In this document: positions 16,985 through 25,638 of the stretch, piece by piece
Numbering within the stretch: position 1 is the first letter of the stretch
Layout: each line of letters begins with the position of its first letter
NCBI RefSeq assembly: GCF_900103935.1
Contig: NZ_FNIC01000003.1
Location: 1-64,000 of the forward strand
Source of the DNA: Nocardioides szechwanensis
GTDB lineage: Bacteria; Actinomycetota; Actinomycetes; Propionibacteriales; Nocardioidaceae
Reading direction: 5' to 3'
DNA: 64,000 nucleotides
The notes under the pieces: model-generated
Seen by the model: the letters and a program-made list of their open reading frames with translations, nothing else
Database searches by the model: none
Told to the model about the DNA's origin: nothing
Program-made: the position numbers and the translations under genes

Positions 16985-18142
16985 GTGGACCCGACGACGC
17001 AGGCGTTTCTCGCCGCGCTCATGGGTGCGGTCGTCGCCGGCGGCGCCGTGCTCGCCTGGGCCATCAGCGACCGGCAGCAGCACGACCTCCCCGAGACCGA
17101 CGAGCCGGTCGTACCGCCGGGGGTCGCTGCCGTGCTCTCCGTCCTGCGCAGCAGCGCGGTCGTGGTCGACGACGCCGACGTCGTGCTCAAGGCCTCCGCG
17201 CCGGCGTACGCCTTCGGGCTGGTCCGCGGCACGCAGCTGGTCTCCCGCGAGCTGGCCGACCTGGTCAGCCAGGTTCGCCGCGACGGCCAGATCCGCGAGA
17301 CCGAGCTGGTGATGGTGCGCGCGGTCGGCCCGGCGCGCCACGTGACCGCCCGGGTGGCGCCGCTCGGCTCCCGGCTGGTGCTGGCACTGGTCGAGGACCG
17401 GACCCGCGAGCGCCGCGTCGAGGCCGTACGTCGCGACTTCGTGGCCAACGTCAGTCACGAGCTCAAGACCCCGGTGGGCGCGATCCGGCTGCTGTCCGAG
17501 GCGGTGCACGAGGCCGCGGACGACCCGGAAGCGGTCAAGCGCTTCGCCAACCGGATGCTCACCGAGAGCGACCGGCTGTCGCGCCTGGTGCAGCAGGTCA
17601 TCGAGCTATCCCGGCTCCAGGGCGACGACCCGCCCGACTCCCCCGCGCCGGTCCCGCTCGACCACGTGATCGAGGTCGCGATCGACACCAGCGCGATCGA
17701 CGCGGCCTCCAAGAGGATCTCGATCGTCAGCAGCGGCACCCGCGGGCTGCAGGTGCTGGGCAGCGACGAACAGATCACCGCCGCGGTCGCCAACCTCGTG
17801 GCCAACGCCGTCGCCTACTCCGAGCCCGACTCGACGGTCCTGGTCGCGACCAAGCAGACCGACGGCGTCGTGGAGATCTCGGTCGTCGACCAGGGCATCG
17901 GCATCCCCAACCGGGAGATCGACCGGATCTTCGAGCGCTTCTACCGCGTCGACCCCGCCCGCCACCGCTCGACCGGCGGCACCGGCCTGGGTCTCTCGAT
18001 CGTCAAGCACGTCGCCGCCACGCACGGCGGGGACATCCGGGTGTGGTCGGCGGAGGGCCAAGGCTCGACGTTCACCCTCACGCTGCCCCACCATTCATTC
18101 AACGGCATCGCCGGCAGGACCTACCAGGAGGAGAGCCAGTGA
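16985..18142 (+). CDS. senX3: Phosphate-responsive sensor histidine kinase SenX3
   Basis: 385 residues, GTG start. An N-terminal membrane helix (AFLAALMGAVVAGGAVLAWAI) is followed by a PAS-like domain (residues 45-145), the HisKA domain with phospho-acceptor H158 in NVSHELKTP, and a HATPase domain (NLVANAVAYS, DQGIGIPNREIDRIFERFYR, TGGTGLGLSIVK). It phosphorylates RegX3 under phosphate limitation, with PhoU as negative regulator. The stop overlaps the regX3 start by GTGA. Two close membrane segments, as in mycobacterial SenX3, are not clearly seen; one helix is. Confidence 0.92.
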   Translation: MDPTTQAFLAALMGAVVAGGAVLAWAISDRQQHDLPETDEPVVPPGVAAVLSVLRSSAVVVDDADVVLKASAPAYAFGLVRGTQLVSRELADLVSQVRRDGQIRETELVMVRAVGPARHVTARVAPLGSRLVLALVEDRTRERRVEAVRRDFVANVSHELKTPVGAIRLLSEAVHEAADDPEAVKRFANRMLTESDRLSRLVQQVIELSRLQGDDPPDSPAPVPLDHVIEVAIDTSAIDAASKRISIVSSGTRGLQVLGSDEQITAAVANLVANAVAYSEPDSTVLVATKQTDGVVEISVVDQGIGIPNREIDRIFERFYRVDPARHRSTGGTGLGLSIVKHVAATHGGDIRVWSAEGQGSTFTLTLPHHSFNGIAGRTYQEESQ

Positions 18143-18816
18143 CGCGTGTACTCGTCGTCGAGGACGAAGAGAGCTACAGCGACGCGCTCGCCTACATGCT
18201 CCGCAAGGAGGGCTTCGAGGTGGCCATCGCCGCCGACGGACACGCGGCGCTGACCGAGTTCGACCGCAACGGCGCCGACATCGTGCTGCTGGACCTGATG
18301 CTGCCGGGCATCCCCGGGACCGAGGTGTGCCGCACCATCCGCCAGACGTCCAACGTCCCGGTGATCATGGTCAGCGCCAAGGACGACGAGGTCGACAAGG
18401 TGGTCGGGCTCGAGCTCGGCGCCGACGACTACGTCACCAAGCCCTACTCGCCGCGTGAGCTGGTCGCCCGCATCCGCGCCGTACTGCGTCGCGGCCTCGA
18501 CCCGGACCTGGCGCCCGACACCCTCGAGGCCGGCCCGGTCCGCATGGACGTCGAGCGCCACGTCGTGACCGTCGACGGCACCGAGCAGCGGCTGCCGCTC
18601 AAGGAGTTCGAGCTGCTCGAGATGTTCCTGCGCAACCCCGGCCGGGTGCTCACCCGCGGCCAGCTCATCGACCGCGTCTGGGGCTCCGACTACGTCGGCG
18701 ACACCAAGACCCTCGACGTCCACGTGAAGCGGCTGCGCGCCAAGCTCGAGCCCGAGCCCAGCGAGCCGAAGTACCTCGTGACCGTGCGCGGACTGGGCTA
18801 CAAGCTCGACTTGTAG
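18139..18816 (+). CDS. regX3: OmpR/PhoB-family response regulator RegX3
   Basis: 225 residues; GTG start overlapping the senX3 stop, preceded by AGGAGGAG within senX3. Receiver domain with the acidic pocket VVEDEE, the phospho-acceptor in IVLLDLMLPG, the conserved Thr/Ser in MVSAKDD and Lys in VTKPYSPRE. The winged-helix DNA-binding domain follows (LKEFELLEMFLRNPGRVLTR, VDVHVKRLR-type recognition region reads LDVHVKRLRAKLE). Activates phosphate-starvation genes; the repeat upstream of senX3/phoU is a likely own target. Confidence 0.94.
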   Translation: MTRVLVVEDEESYSDALAYMLRKEGFEVAIAADGHAALTEFDRNGADIVLLDLMLPGIPGTEVCRTIRQTSNVPVIMVSAKDDEVDKVVGLELGADDYVTKPYSPRELVARIRAVLRRGLDPDLAPDTLEAGPVRMDVERHVVTVDGTEQRLPLKEFELLEMFLRNPGRVLTRGQLIDRVWGSDYVGDTKTLDVHVKRLRAKLEPEPSEPKYLVTVRGLGYKLDL

Positions 18817-18880
18817 GCGACTGTCCGCATCTCGCGCATCGACGTCCGAATCCCGCGTGTCGGGTGTCGGTGCGCGCCCC

Positions 18881-18886
18881 TAGGCT
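18881..18886 (+). promoter_or_regulatory. -10 hexamer TAGGCT, leaderless promoter
   Basis: TAGGCT followed by 6 nt and the GTG start at 18893 of the DMT transporter; no Shine-Dalgarno sequence. Confidence 0.5.
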
Positions 18887-18892
18887 CAGCGC

Positions 18893-19831
18893 GTGACGAG
18901 TACGACGACGCCCCCGCCGACTGCGCCGGCCACGCCTACGGCGTCGTGGCTGCCGGTCGCCGCGGTCGCGACCACGCTGGTGCTGTGGGCCTCGGCGTTC
19001 GTCGCGATCCGCCACCTCGGCCACGACTTCTCCGCCGGCCCGCTGTCCCTCGGGCGGCTGCTGGTGGGGGCACTGGCGCTGGGGGCGTTCGCGCTCAGCC
19101 GCGGGTTCCCCCGCCCCAGCGGTCGCGAGTGGGTCTCGCTGGTGACGATCGGGGTGCTGTGGTTCGGCGTCTACAACGTGGCGCTCAACGAGGGCGAGCA
19201 GCGCGTCGACGCCGGCACCGCCGCGATGCTGATCCAGGTCTCGCCGGTGCTGATCGCCCTGCTGGCGGCGGTGTTCCTCTCGGAGCGCTTCACCGTCTAC
19301 CTCGGCCTCGGTCTCGCGCTGGCGTTCGGCGGCGTCGCAGTCATCGGCCTCAGCACCTCCCCCGGGGGTGACCGCGACCTGCTCGGCGTCGGGCTGTGCC
19401 TGGTCTCGGCCATCGTCTACTCGGTGAGCCTGGTCCTGCAGAAGCCGCTCGTGGCGCGGCTCTCCGCCCTCCACGTCACCTGGCTGGCATGCACGATCGG
19501 GGCCGTGGTCTGCCTGCCGTTCGCGCCGGCGCTGGTGAGCGAGGCCGCCGACGCACCGACCTCGTCGCTGCTCTGGGTGCTCTACCTCGGGATCTTCCCG
19601 ACCGCGATCGCGTTCACCACCTACGCCTACGCGCTGCAGCACATGACCGCGAGCAGCCTGGGCATCACCACCTATCTCGTGCCGCCGATCACGATCGTGA
19701 TGGGCCTGGTATTCCTCGACGAGGTGCCGCCCGGCCTGGCCTACGTCGGCGGCGCCCTGGCCCTGGTCGGGGTGGCCGTGGCCCGACGCAAACCACGCAC
19801 GCGCGCCGTGGAGGCTCCCGCTCCGGCCTGA
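18893..19831 (+). CDS. EamA/DMT-superfamily transporter
   Basis: 312 residues, GTG start. About ten membrane helices arranged as two EamA repeats (first starting near WLPVAAVATTLVLWASAFVA, second near LLGVGLCLVSAIVYSVSLV). Conserved DMT features include the Pro-rich end of TM repeats (VSPVLIALLAAVFLSERFT and LVPPITIVMGLVFLDEVPP). Such proteins export metabolites or amino acids; the substrate cannot be predicted. It stands alone after regX3. Confidence 0.85.
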   Translation: MTSTTTPPPTAPATPTASWLPVAAVATTLVLWASAFVAIRHLGHDFSAGPLSLGRLLVGALALGAFALSRGFPRPSGREWVSLVTIGVLWFGVYNVALNEGEQRVDAGTAAMLIQVSPVLIALLAAVFLSERFTVYLGLGLALAFGGVAVIGLSTSPGGDRDLLGVGLCLVSAIVYSVSLVLQKPLVARLSALHVTWLACTIGAVVCLPFAPALVSEAADAPTSSLLWVLYLGIFPTAIAFTTYAYALQHMTASSLGITTYLVPPITIVMGLVFLDEVPPGLAYVGGALALVGVAVARRKPRTRAVEAPAPA

Positions 19832-19850
19832 GGGGTGCCATGCTGCCGGG

Positions 19851-20204
19851 ATGGACGTCGTCGCCAACATCCTGGTCGGTCTCGTGGCCGCGCTGCACCT
19901 GTGGTTCCTGGTGCTCGAGATGTTCCTCTGGACCAAGCCGCTGGGTCGCAAGACGTTCGGCAACTCCGCGGAGCTCGCCGAGACGACCAAGGTCCTCGCC
20001 GCCAACCAGGGGCTCTACAACGGCTTCCTGGTCGCCGGCCTGGTCTGGGGCCTGGTCAGCGAGCAGACCGACGTGAAGGTGTTCTTCCTCGCCTGCGTCG
20101 TCGTCGCCGGTGTCTACGGCGCGGCGACGGTCAGCAGCCGGATCCTGTTCGTGCAGGCGGTGCCGGCGCTACTCGCGCTCGGCGCCGTCCTCGTCGCGGG
20201 CTGA
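19851..20204 (+). CDS. DUF1304 small membrane protein
   Basis: 117 residues with four membrane helices. Recognised by LHLWFLVLEMFLWTKP at the N-terminus and NQGLYNGFLVAGLVWGL in the middle, both characteristic of DUF1304. Function unknown. CATGCT lies 6 nt before the ATG, a weak leaderless-type promoter. The 3' end overlaps the convergent ybjN-like gene by 36 bp. Confidence 0.8.
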   Translation: MDVVANILVGLVAALHLWFLVLEMFLWTKPLGRKTFGNSAELAETTKVLAANQGLYNGFLVAGLVWGLVSEQTDVKVFFLACVVVAGVYGAATVSSRILFVQAVPALLALGAVLVAG

Positions 20205-20693
20205 GTCCTCCGCCTCGAGCCACCCGCGGAACGCGTCGAGGTTGTGGGTGGGCTCGCCGCGCAGCTTGCGCCACTCCCACTCCTTGCGGATCGAGGTGGC
20301 GAAGCCGAGCTCCAGGATCTGGTTGAACGACTCGTCCGCGTAGGACAGCACCGAGCCGAGCAGCCGGTCGAGCTCGGCGGGCGACACCGCCGAGAGCGGC
20401 AGCCGCGCGTCGAGGTAGATGTCGCCGAGCCGGTCGACGGCGAACGCCACGGCGTACATCTTCAGGTTGCGCTCGAGCAGCCAGCGGTAGACCCGCTCGA
20501 AGTTCTCGTCGGGCCTGCGGCACACGAACGCGTGGATGCCGAGGGCGTGCGGTCCGACGTCGAGACGCACCGCGGTCTGGAGCTTCTTCTCACCGGGCAG
20601 GGAGAGCGAGAAGACGCCCTCGGAGGGCTCGGTGAACTCCACGTCGTTGTCGCCCAGGTAGTGGCGTACGACGTCAGCAGGCGAGGCGGTCAC
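20169..20693 (-). CDS. YbjN-domain protein
   Basis: 174 residues. The GTG at 20693 overlaps the mshA stop by GTGA and is preferred to an upstream ATG that would lie inside mshA. YbjN fold resembles type III secretion chaperones: [52 protein letters not shown]. An equivalent gene (Rv0487) follows mshA in M. tuberculosis, so the pairing is conserved. The role is unknown; YbjN proteins are thought to act as chaperone-like or regulatory factors. Confidence 0.8.
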   Translation of the reverse strand: MTASPADVVRHYLGDNDVEFTEPSEGVFSLSLPGEKKLQTAVRLDVGPHALGIHAFVCRRPDENFERVYRWLLERNLKMYAVAFAVDRLGDIYLDARLPLSAVSPAELDRLLGSVLSYADESFNQILELGFATSIRKEWEWRKLRGEPTHNLDAFRGWLEAEDSARDEDGAERE

Positions 20694-21949
20694 GCCACCG
20701 ACTCTCGCATGAGGCTGCGCGCGCGCTGGTAGACGGCCAGCGTCTGCGCGGCGGTCGCCTCCCACGAGAACTGCCGGGCCTGCTCGAGGGCCCCGGACTG
20801 GAGCCGGGTGAGCAGGGCGGGGTCGGCGATGACCCGCCCGAGCGTGTGCGCCCAGGCCTCGGGCTGGTGCCCGTCGACGAGGAAGCCGCTGTGGCCGTCG
20901 CGCACGATGGTGGTCAGACCGCCCACCGCGGCGGCGACCACGGGCGTGGCGGTCGCCTGCGCCTCGGCGGCGACCAGCCCGAACGACTCGTTGTAGGACG
21001 GGACGGCGACCAGCGTGGCCGCGGCGTACCAGCGGGCGAGCGTGGCCTGGGAGACCGGCGGGACGAAGCGCACCACGTCGGCGATGCCGAGCTCGTGGGC
21101 CAGGGCGGCCAGCGACTCGGGCCGGTCGAGACCGCTCCCGGACGGGCCTCCGACGATCGGGACGACCAGCCGCGAGCGCAGCGAGGGGTCGCGCCGCAGC
21201 AGGACGTCGACCGCGCGCAGCAGCACGTCGGGCGCCTTGAGCGGCTGGATCCGGCCCGCGAAGAGGAGCACGTGTGCGTCCAGGGGCAGGCCCAGCTCGG
21301 CACGGGCCACCGCGCGGTCGACCGGCCGGAAGACGGACAGGTCGACACCGGGGTGGACCACCTCGACCCGGCCGGGCTCGGCGTCGTACAGGTTGATCAG
21401 CTGCTTGGCCTCGAGGTCGGTGTTGGCGATCAGCATGTCGGCGGCCTCGACGACCTGCTCCTCGCCGATGATCCGGGCGACCGGCTCGGGCTTGTCGCCG
21501 GCCGCGAGAGCGTCGTTCTTGACCTTCGCCATCGTGTGCATCGAGTGCACCAGGGGGACGCCCCAGCGGTCGCGCGCGAGCGCACCGACCTGGCCGGAGA
21601 GCCAGTAGTGGGAGTGCACGGCGTCGTAGTGGCCTAGCGGCTGGGCGGCCTCGGCACGCAGGACCTCGCGGGCGAAGACGCAGAGCTGGCCGGGCAGCTC
21701 CTCCTTGGTCAGTCCCTCGAACGGGCCGGCGTGGATGTGCCGCACGCTCACGCCGTCGGTGGCCTCGACCAGCGGCGCCAGCGTCGAGTCGGTGGCGCGG
21801 GTGAAGATGTCGACCTCGATGCCCCGCTGGGCGAGCCGCTTCGCGAGCTCGATGACGTAGACGTTCATCCCGCCCGCGTCGCCGGTACCGGGCTGGTCCA
21901 GAGGCGAGGTGTGCAGGCTGACCATGGCCAGGCGCCGGATCGGCTGCAT
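20690..21949 (-). CDS. mshA: D-inositol-3-phosphate glycosyltransferase MshA
   Basis: 419 residues. ATG at 21949 is chosen because AGGAG lies 7 nt before it; a longer frame has no ribosome site. GT-B (GT4) enzyme transferring GlcNAc from UDP-GlcNAc to inositol 3-phosphate, the first step of mycothiol synthesis. Seen: [20 protein letters not shown] at the N-terminus (binding inositol phosphate), HSHYWLSG, and in the C-terminal domain [25 protein letters not shown] with the conserved E-x7-E. Directly followed by the coupled YbjN gene. Confidence 0.95.
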   Translation of the reverse strand: MQPIRRLAMVSLHTSPLDQPGTGDAGGMNVYVIELAKRLAQRGIEVDIFTRATDSTLAPLVEATDGVSVRHIHAGPFEGLTKEELPGQLCVFAREVLRAEAAQPLGHYDAVHSHYWLSGQVGALARDRWGVPLVHSMHTMAKVKNDALAAGDKPEPVARIIGEEQVVEAADMLIANTDLEAKQLINLYDAEPGRVEVVHPGVDLSVFRPVDRAVARAELGLPLDAHVLLFAGRIQPLKAPDVLLRAVDVLLRRDPSLRSRLVVPIVGGPSGSGLDRPESLAALAHELGIADVVRFVPPVSQATLARWYAAATLVAVPSYNESFGLVAAEAQATATPVVAAAVGGLTTIVRDGHSGFLVDGHQPEAWAHTLGRVIADPALLTRLQSGALEQARQFSWEATAAQTLAVYQRARSLMRESVA

Positions 21950-21970
21950 CTCGCTCCTCACGTCTCTTCG

Positions 21971-21982
21971 GTTCCCGGGAAC
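21971..21982. promoter_or_regulatory. Perfect 12-bp palindrome upstream of mshA
   Basis: GTTCCCGGGAAC lies 21 bp before the mshA start. It could be an operator for an unidentified dimeric regulator. No function is known. Confidence 0.3.
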
Positions 21983-22042
21983 AGGGCTCCCCGTCAACCG
22001 AACCACCTCACGGCCCCGCTGATTCCCGCCGGTCCCCCACGT

Positions 22043-22390
22043 CTAGGCAGCGTGCGAGCCGGCGTGGTGTCGGGCGCGGCCCGGGCGCACCAGGGCGACC
22101 ACGCAGGCGAGCGCCACGACCGCGCCGACGAGCGCGTCCACCAGGGAGTCGCCGCCGGAGTCGTGGAGCACCTCGACCACCGACCAGACCAGCGCCGGGA
22201 ACGCCACGGCCACGATCACCCGGAGCCAACCGGCGCTGCTGCTGACCAGTGCGGCGCCTCCCCCGGCCAGCGCGACGGTCAGCAGGACCAGGCCGGGCCA
22301 GCGCAGCTGGTCGACCCCGCCCAGGTGGCGGATCACGAGGAGCAGCCCGCCGAGCACCCCAGCGAGACGGGGCACGAGAGTCAGGAGCAC
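22043..22390 (-). CDS. Small four-helix membrane protein, family not recognised
   Basis: 115 residues. The GTG at 22390 is preceded by CAGACT (complement of 22397-22402) and 6 nt, a leaderless arrangement also seen at neighbouring genes; the protein then begins VLLTLVPRLAGVLGGLLLVI. Four hydrophobic segments, a conserved-looking FPALVWSVVEVLHDSGGD loop, and a basic C-terminus RPGRARHHAGSHAA. Divergent from the SDR gene, 45 bp away. No function can be assigned. Confidence 0.6.
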   Translation of the reverse strand: MLLTLVPRLAGVLGGLLLVIRHLGGVDQLRWPGLVLLTVALAGGGAALVSSSAGWLRVIVAVAFPALVWSVVEVLHDSGGDSLVDALVGAVVALACVVALVRPGRARHHAGSHAA

Positions 22391-22435
22391 GGGGCGAGTC
22401 TGCCACCGGCGGAAGGGGGCGGCCAGAATGGTCCG

Positions 22436-23185
22436 ATGAGCAGTCCTCGAACCGCCGTCGTCACCGGCGCCAGCAGCGGCATCGGTGCCGCGACCGCCCG
22501 CACCCTCGCCGCCCAGGGGTTCCACGTCTACTGCGCGGCCCGCCGCACCGACCGGATCGAGGCGCTCGCCTCCGAGATCGGGGGTACGGCGGTCGTGTGC
22601 GACGTCACCTCGAAGGAGTCGGTGGCCGCGCTGGCCGAGACGGTGGGCGACCGGCTCGACGTACTCGTCAACAACGCGGGTGGCGCCTTCGGAGCGGCGC
22701 CGGTGGCGCAGGGAGACGCCGACGACTGGCGGCGGATGTACGAGGTCAACGTGATCGGGCTGATGCAGGTCACCCGCGCGCTGCTGCCCGCCCTGGTCGC
22801 CTCGGGGGCGGGGGTGATCCTCAACGTCGGGTCGACCGCCGGGAGGACCGCCTACGAGGGCGGTGCCGGCTACACGGCGGCCAAGCACGGCACCAAGGTG
22901 GTCACCGAGACCCTGCGGCTCGAGCTGTGGGACCAGCCGGTGCGGGTCTGCGAGATCGCGCCCGGGATGGTTCGCACCGACGAGTTCGCGTTGGTGCGCT
23001 TCGAGGGCGACCAGGAGCGCGCGGAGGCCGTCTACGCCGGCGTCGCCGAGCCGCTCACCGCCGAGGACGTCGCCGACGCCATCGGCTGGATGGTCACCCG
23101 GCCCGTCCACGTCAACATCGACGAGCTGGTGATCCGGCCGCGCGCCCAGGCGGCCCAGCACAAGGTGCACCGCGTCCACGACTGA
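22436..23185 (+). CDS. Short-chain dehydrogenase/reductase (SDR)
   Basis: 249 residues, classical SDR. Cofactor-binding TGASSGIG at residues 10-17, ARRTDR suggesting NADP(H) preference, NNAGG, catalytic Ser in LNVGSTAGR, and YTAAKHG with the catalytic Tyr/Lys, then APGMVRTDEF. Closest in style to YdfG-type 3-hydroxy acid/serine dehydrogenases. CAGAAT lies 6 nt before the ATG. Substrate unknown; no obvious operon partner. Confidence 0.88.
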   Translation: MSSPRTAVVTGASSGIGAATARTLAAQGFHVYCAARRTDRIEALASEIGGTAVVCDVTSKESVAALAETVGDRLDVLVNNAGGAFGAAPVAQGDADDWRRMYEVNVIGLMQVTRALLPALVASGAGVILNVGSTAGRTAYEGGAGYTAAKHGTKVVTETLRLELWDQPVRVCEIAPGMVRTDEFALVRFEGDQERAEAVYAGVAEPLTAEDVADAIGWMVTRPVHVNIDELVIRPRAQAAQHKVHRVHD

Positions 23186-23300
23186 GAGCTGTCTGTGACC
23201 GGGCGTACCAGACCTGTTACCCAACCCTGGGCGAGCGGTGGCTGTCGCGTACCCCGCCCGTGGGTGCCCTGCTCGTAACGTTGTGGACATCGGCAGGACA

Positions 23301-23390
23301 CCGCAAATCTGGGGGGATTGCGGGACCAGCCCGTAAGAAGTTGACCCGCTCGGCGCCCCGGGGGACGCGCTCCGAGCGGGTCCTTCTGTT
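23301..23390. ncRNA. Two-hairpin element: terminator on plus, possible 6C-like RNA on minus
   Basis: Hairpin 1 is 23301-23323 (ccgcaaatc / gattgcgg, one bulge, loop of six G on the plus strand). Hairpin 2 is 23343-23382 (gacccgctcgg / ccgagcgggtc) followed on the plus strand by cttctgtt, an intrinsic terminator for the SDR transcript. Read on the minus strand, both loops are C-rich (CCCCCC and CCCCC), the layout of the actinobacterial 6C small RNA. The minus-strand copy lacks a U-rich tail, which argues for the plus-strand terminator. The flanks of this gap (23186-23300) show nothing else. Confidence 0.35.
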
Positions 23391-23422
23391 CTCCGGCCCG
23401 TCGCCGGTGGCAGACTGCGCGG

Positions 23423-24112
23423 GTGCAGACCATCGGACTCATCGGCGGTATGAGCTGGGAGAGCAGCGCCGCCTACTACGAAGGCCTCAACCTCGGCGTC
23501 GAGGCGCGCCTCGGCGGGCTGAGCTCGGCGCGGACGGTGCTGACCTCCGTCGACTTCGCGGAGGTCACCGCCCTCCAGGAGCAGGAACGCTGGGACGACG
23601 TCGCCACGATCCTCGTCGACGCGGCCCGCGGCATCGAGCGCGCGGGCGCCGACTTCCTGATGCTGTGCACCACGACGTTCCACCGCGTCGCCGACCAGGT
23701 CGAGGGGGCCGTCGACATCCCGCTGCTCCACCTCGCCGACGTCGTCGCCGAGGCGTGCCGGGCGCAGCAGGTCAGCTCGGTCGGCTTCATCGGTACGACC
23801 TTCGCGATGTCGCGCAGCTTCTTCACCGACCGGCTCTCGGGCCACGGCCTCGACGTACACGTGCCTGACGCCCGCCACCACGCGGAGGTCAACCGGATCA
23901 TCTACGACGAGCTCGTGCACGGGAAGGTGCTCGACAGCTCACGGCGCACCGTCGTCGCGCTGATCGACGAGCTCTGGGACGCCGGCGCCGCCGGACTGGT
24001 CCTGGGCTGCACCGAGCTCGAGCTGCTGGTCCACCAGGCCGACTCCGACCTGCCGCTCTTCCCCTGCACCACCCTCCACGTCGCCGCCGCCCTGGACCGC
24101 GCGCTCGCCTGA
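23423..24112 (+). CDS. Aspartate/glutamate racemase family protein
   Basis: 229 residues, GTG start with CAGACT 6 nt upstream. PLP-independent racemase fold with two catalytic cysteines: Cys in MLCTTTFHRVADQ and Cys in GLVLGCTELELLV. The N-terminal IGLIGGMSWESSAAYYEGLN is typical of the YgeA/RacX-like aspartate racemase group. The usual Asn after the first Cys (CTNT) is Thr here, so specificity may differ. Stand-alone gene. Confidence 0.88.
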   Translation: MQTIGLIGGMSWESSAAYYEGLNLGVEARLGGLSSARTVLTSVDFAEVTALQEQERWDDVATILVDAARGIERAGADFLMLCTTTFHRVADQVEGAVDIPLLHLADVVAEACRAQQVSSVGFIGTTFAMSRSFFTDRLSGHGLDVHVPDARHHAEVNRIIYDELVHGKVLDSSRRTVVALIDELWDAGAAGLVLGCTELELLVHQADSDLPLFPCTTLHVAAALDRALA

Positions 24113-24117
24113 CCCGG

Positions 24118-25497
24118 TCAGCCGGCCTCGGCCAGCGCCAGGACCTCCTCGAAGCCGGCGACCAGGCAGTCGTGGAACACGTCGTAGTCGGGGATCGCGC
24201 CGACATCGACATTGATGCCCAGCGCACACGTGTCGACGTACGACATGAGGGTGACGTTGACCCCGGCGCCGATGGTCGGTCCGAAGGGGTACTGCATCGT
24301 GACGCGGGCCCCGCCGAGGTAGACCGGCACCGGGATCCCGGGGACGTCGCTGGCCAGGAAGTCCACATGCCGGAGCACGCTCGCGAGGTACCACCGGGGC
24401 AGCCGGATGAGCCCACCTGCGATGGCCTGGGTGTAGGGCAGGGACGGCTCCGAGCGCACGGCGGCGACCAGCTCGTGGATCTGGGCGATCCGCTCGGCTG
24501 GGTCGACGAGGCCCACGGGGAGGTCGAAGCGCATCAGCGTCAGCCGGTTGCCACCGACCGGGTCGTCCTCGCGCCGGATGCTCATGGGCATGGTCATGTG
24601 CAGGTCGCCCACCTCCACACCGTGGTGGCTGTGGTACCTGCGGAGCCCGGCGGCGACGCCAGCCAGGAACGCGTCGTTGAGCGTGCCACCCGCCAGCCGA
24701 CCGGCTGCCTTCAGCGCCGGCAAGGACACCTCGTGCGTGTCCAGGTGCCGGATCAGCCGACGCTCCGTCATGATCGGGGAGCCGCACTGGTTGATCGGGC
24801 GGACCATCCGGTAGACCGAGGCCGCCATCCCCGCAGCCGTCCTGGTGCTTGCCACGGGGCGTCGTACCGCCTTCAGCAGGGCCGCCGGCGCCGTGCGGAC
24901 CGCGAGCTGAGCCGCCTTGCCGACGAGACCCACGTCGTAGCGCGCCGACAGCTTGAACGGGTCGAGCCTCCCCCGGGCATCCGGCTCCGCGTCGTCGGAC
25001 GTGCCGGTCTGCGGCTCTCCGTCGCCCGGCTCACGCGCGAGGTCGAAGAGGATCATCGAGACCTGGACGGCGCCGATCCCGTCGCTCAGCGAGTGGTGCA
25101 GCTTGCAGACCAGCGCGGCTGCGCCGTCGGCGAGACCGTCCACCAGGGTGGTCTCCCACAGCGGCCGCGCCCGGTCGAACTCCCCCATCTCCGCGAGCCG
25201 CGCCATCTCCAGGACGGTCGCGAAGGTCCCCGGTGCCGGTGCGGTCACCCGACGGAGGTGGTAGCCGAGGTCGAAGTCGGGGTCCCGCTCCCAGTGGGGT
25301 GGCGCAGGCGGCAGTGTCTCCACCACCCGCTGCCGGAACATCGGGACCTCCACGCAGATGCGCTCGAACCTCTCGACCAGCACGTCCCAGTCCGGCGACC
25401 GGTCGAGCATGACGATGCTGACCACCGTGGACCTGAGCGCGGCGTCGGCCTCCATCTGCCAGGCGAACGCGTCACTGTTGATCATGAACTGCGGCAT
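24118..25497 (-). CDS. Wax ester synthase/diacylglycerol acyltransferase (WS/DGAT)
   Basis: 459 residues. ATG at 25497 lies behind GGGAGGTGG; a GTG one codon upstream is also possible. Condensing-domain acyltransferase using acyl-CoA to form wax esters or triacylglycerol. The active-site HHxxxDG motif reads HHSLSDG in CKLHHSLSDGIGAVQV; the C-terminal DUF1298 part contains NDAFLAGVAAGLRRYH, SNVPG-like ASDVPGIPVPVYLGGARV and PFGPTIGAGVNVTLMSY. Length is normal. Storage lipid synthesis is likely. It is a monocistronic-looking gene convergent with the racemase, 5 bp apart. Confidence 0.9.
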   Translation of the reverse strand: MPQFMINSDAFAWQMEADAALRSTVVSIVMLDRSPDWDVLVERFERICVEVPMFRQRVVETLPPAPPHWERDPDFDLGYHLRRVTAPAPGTFATVLEMARLAEMGEFDRARPLWETTLVDGLADGAAALVCKLHHSLSDGIGAVQVSMILFDLAREPGDGEPQTGTSDDAEPDARGRLDPFKLSARYDVGLVGKAAQLAVRTAPAALLKAVRRPVASTRTAAGMAASVYRMVRPINQCGSPIMTERRLIRHLDTHEVSLPALKAAGRLAGGTLNDAFLAGVAAGLRRYHSHHGVEVGDLHMTMPMSIRREDDPVGGNRLTLMRFDLPVGLVDPAERIAQIHELVAAVRSEPSLPYTQAIAGGLIRLPRWYLASVLRHVDFLASDVPGIPVPVYLGGARVTMQYPFGPTIGAGVNVTLMSYVDTCALGINVDVGAIPDYDVFHDCLVAGFEEVLALAEAG

Positions 25498-25638
25498 CAC
25501 GCCACCTCCCGTGCGAACCACCTCACGCTAGGCCGCGCGACCCTCCGGCACAGGAGGCGAAGGTCACCGGATCAAGGGGGGCGAAAGTCGATCGCAGTCA
25601 CGCGATGACAGCCGGACACCCGGGTCCGACCCAGGCCG

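Noticed and set aside
23186..23300. Search for a riboswitch before the racemase gene
   Set aside because: No known aptamer core was recognised, and the terminator belongs to the SDR gene; the racemase has its own -10 element at leaderless distance.
22043..23920. Long minus-strand frame across the SDR and racemase genes
   Set aside because: Only its last 115 codons look like a real membrane protein; the rest mirrors well-supported plus-strand genes.
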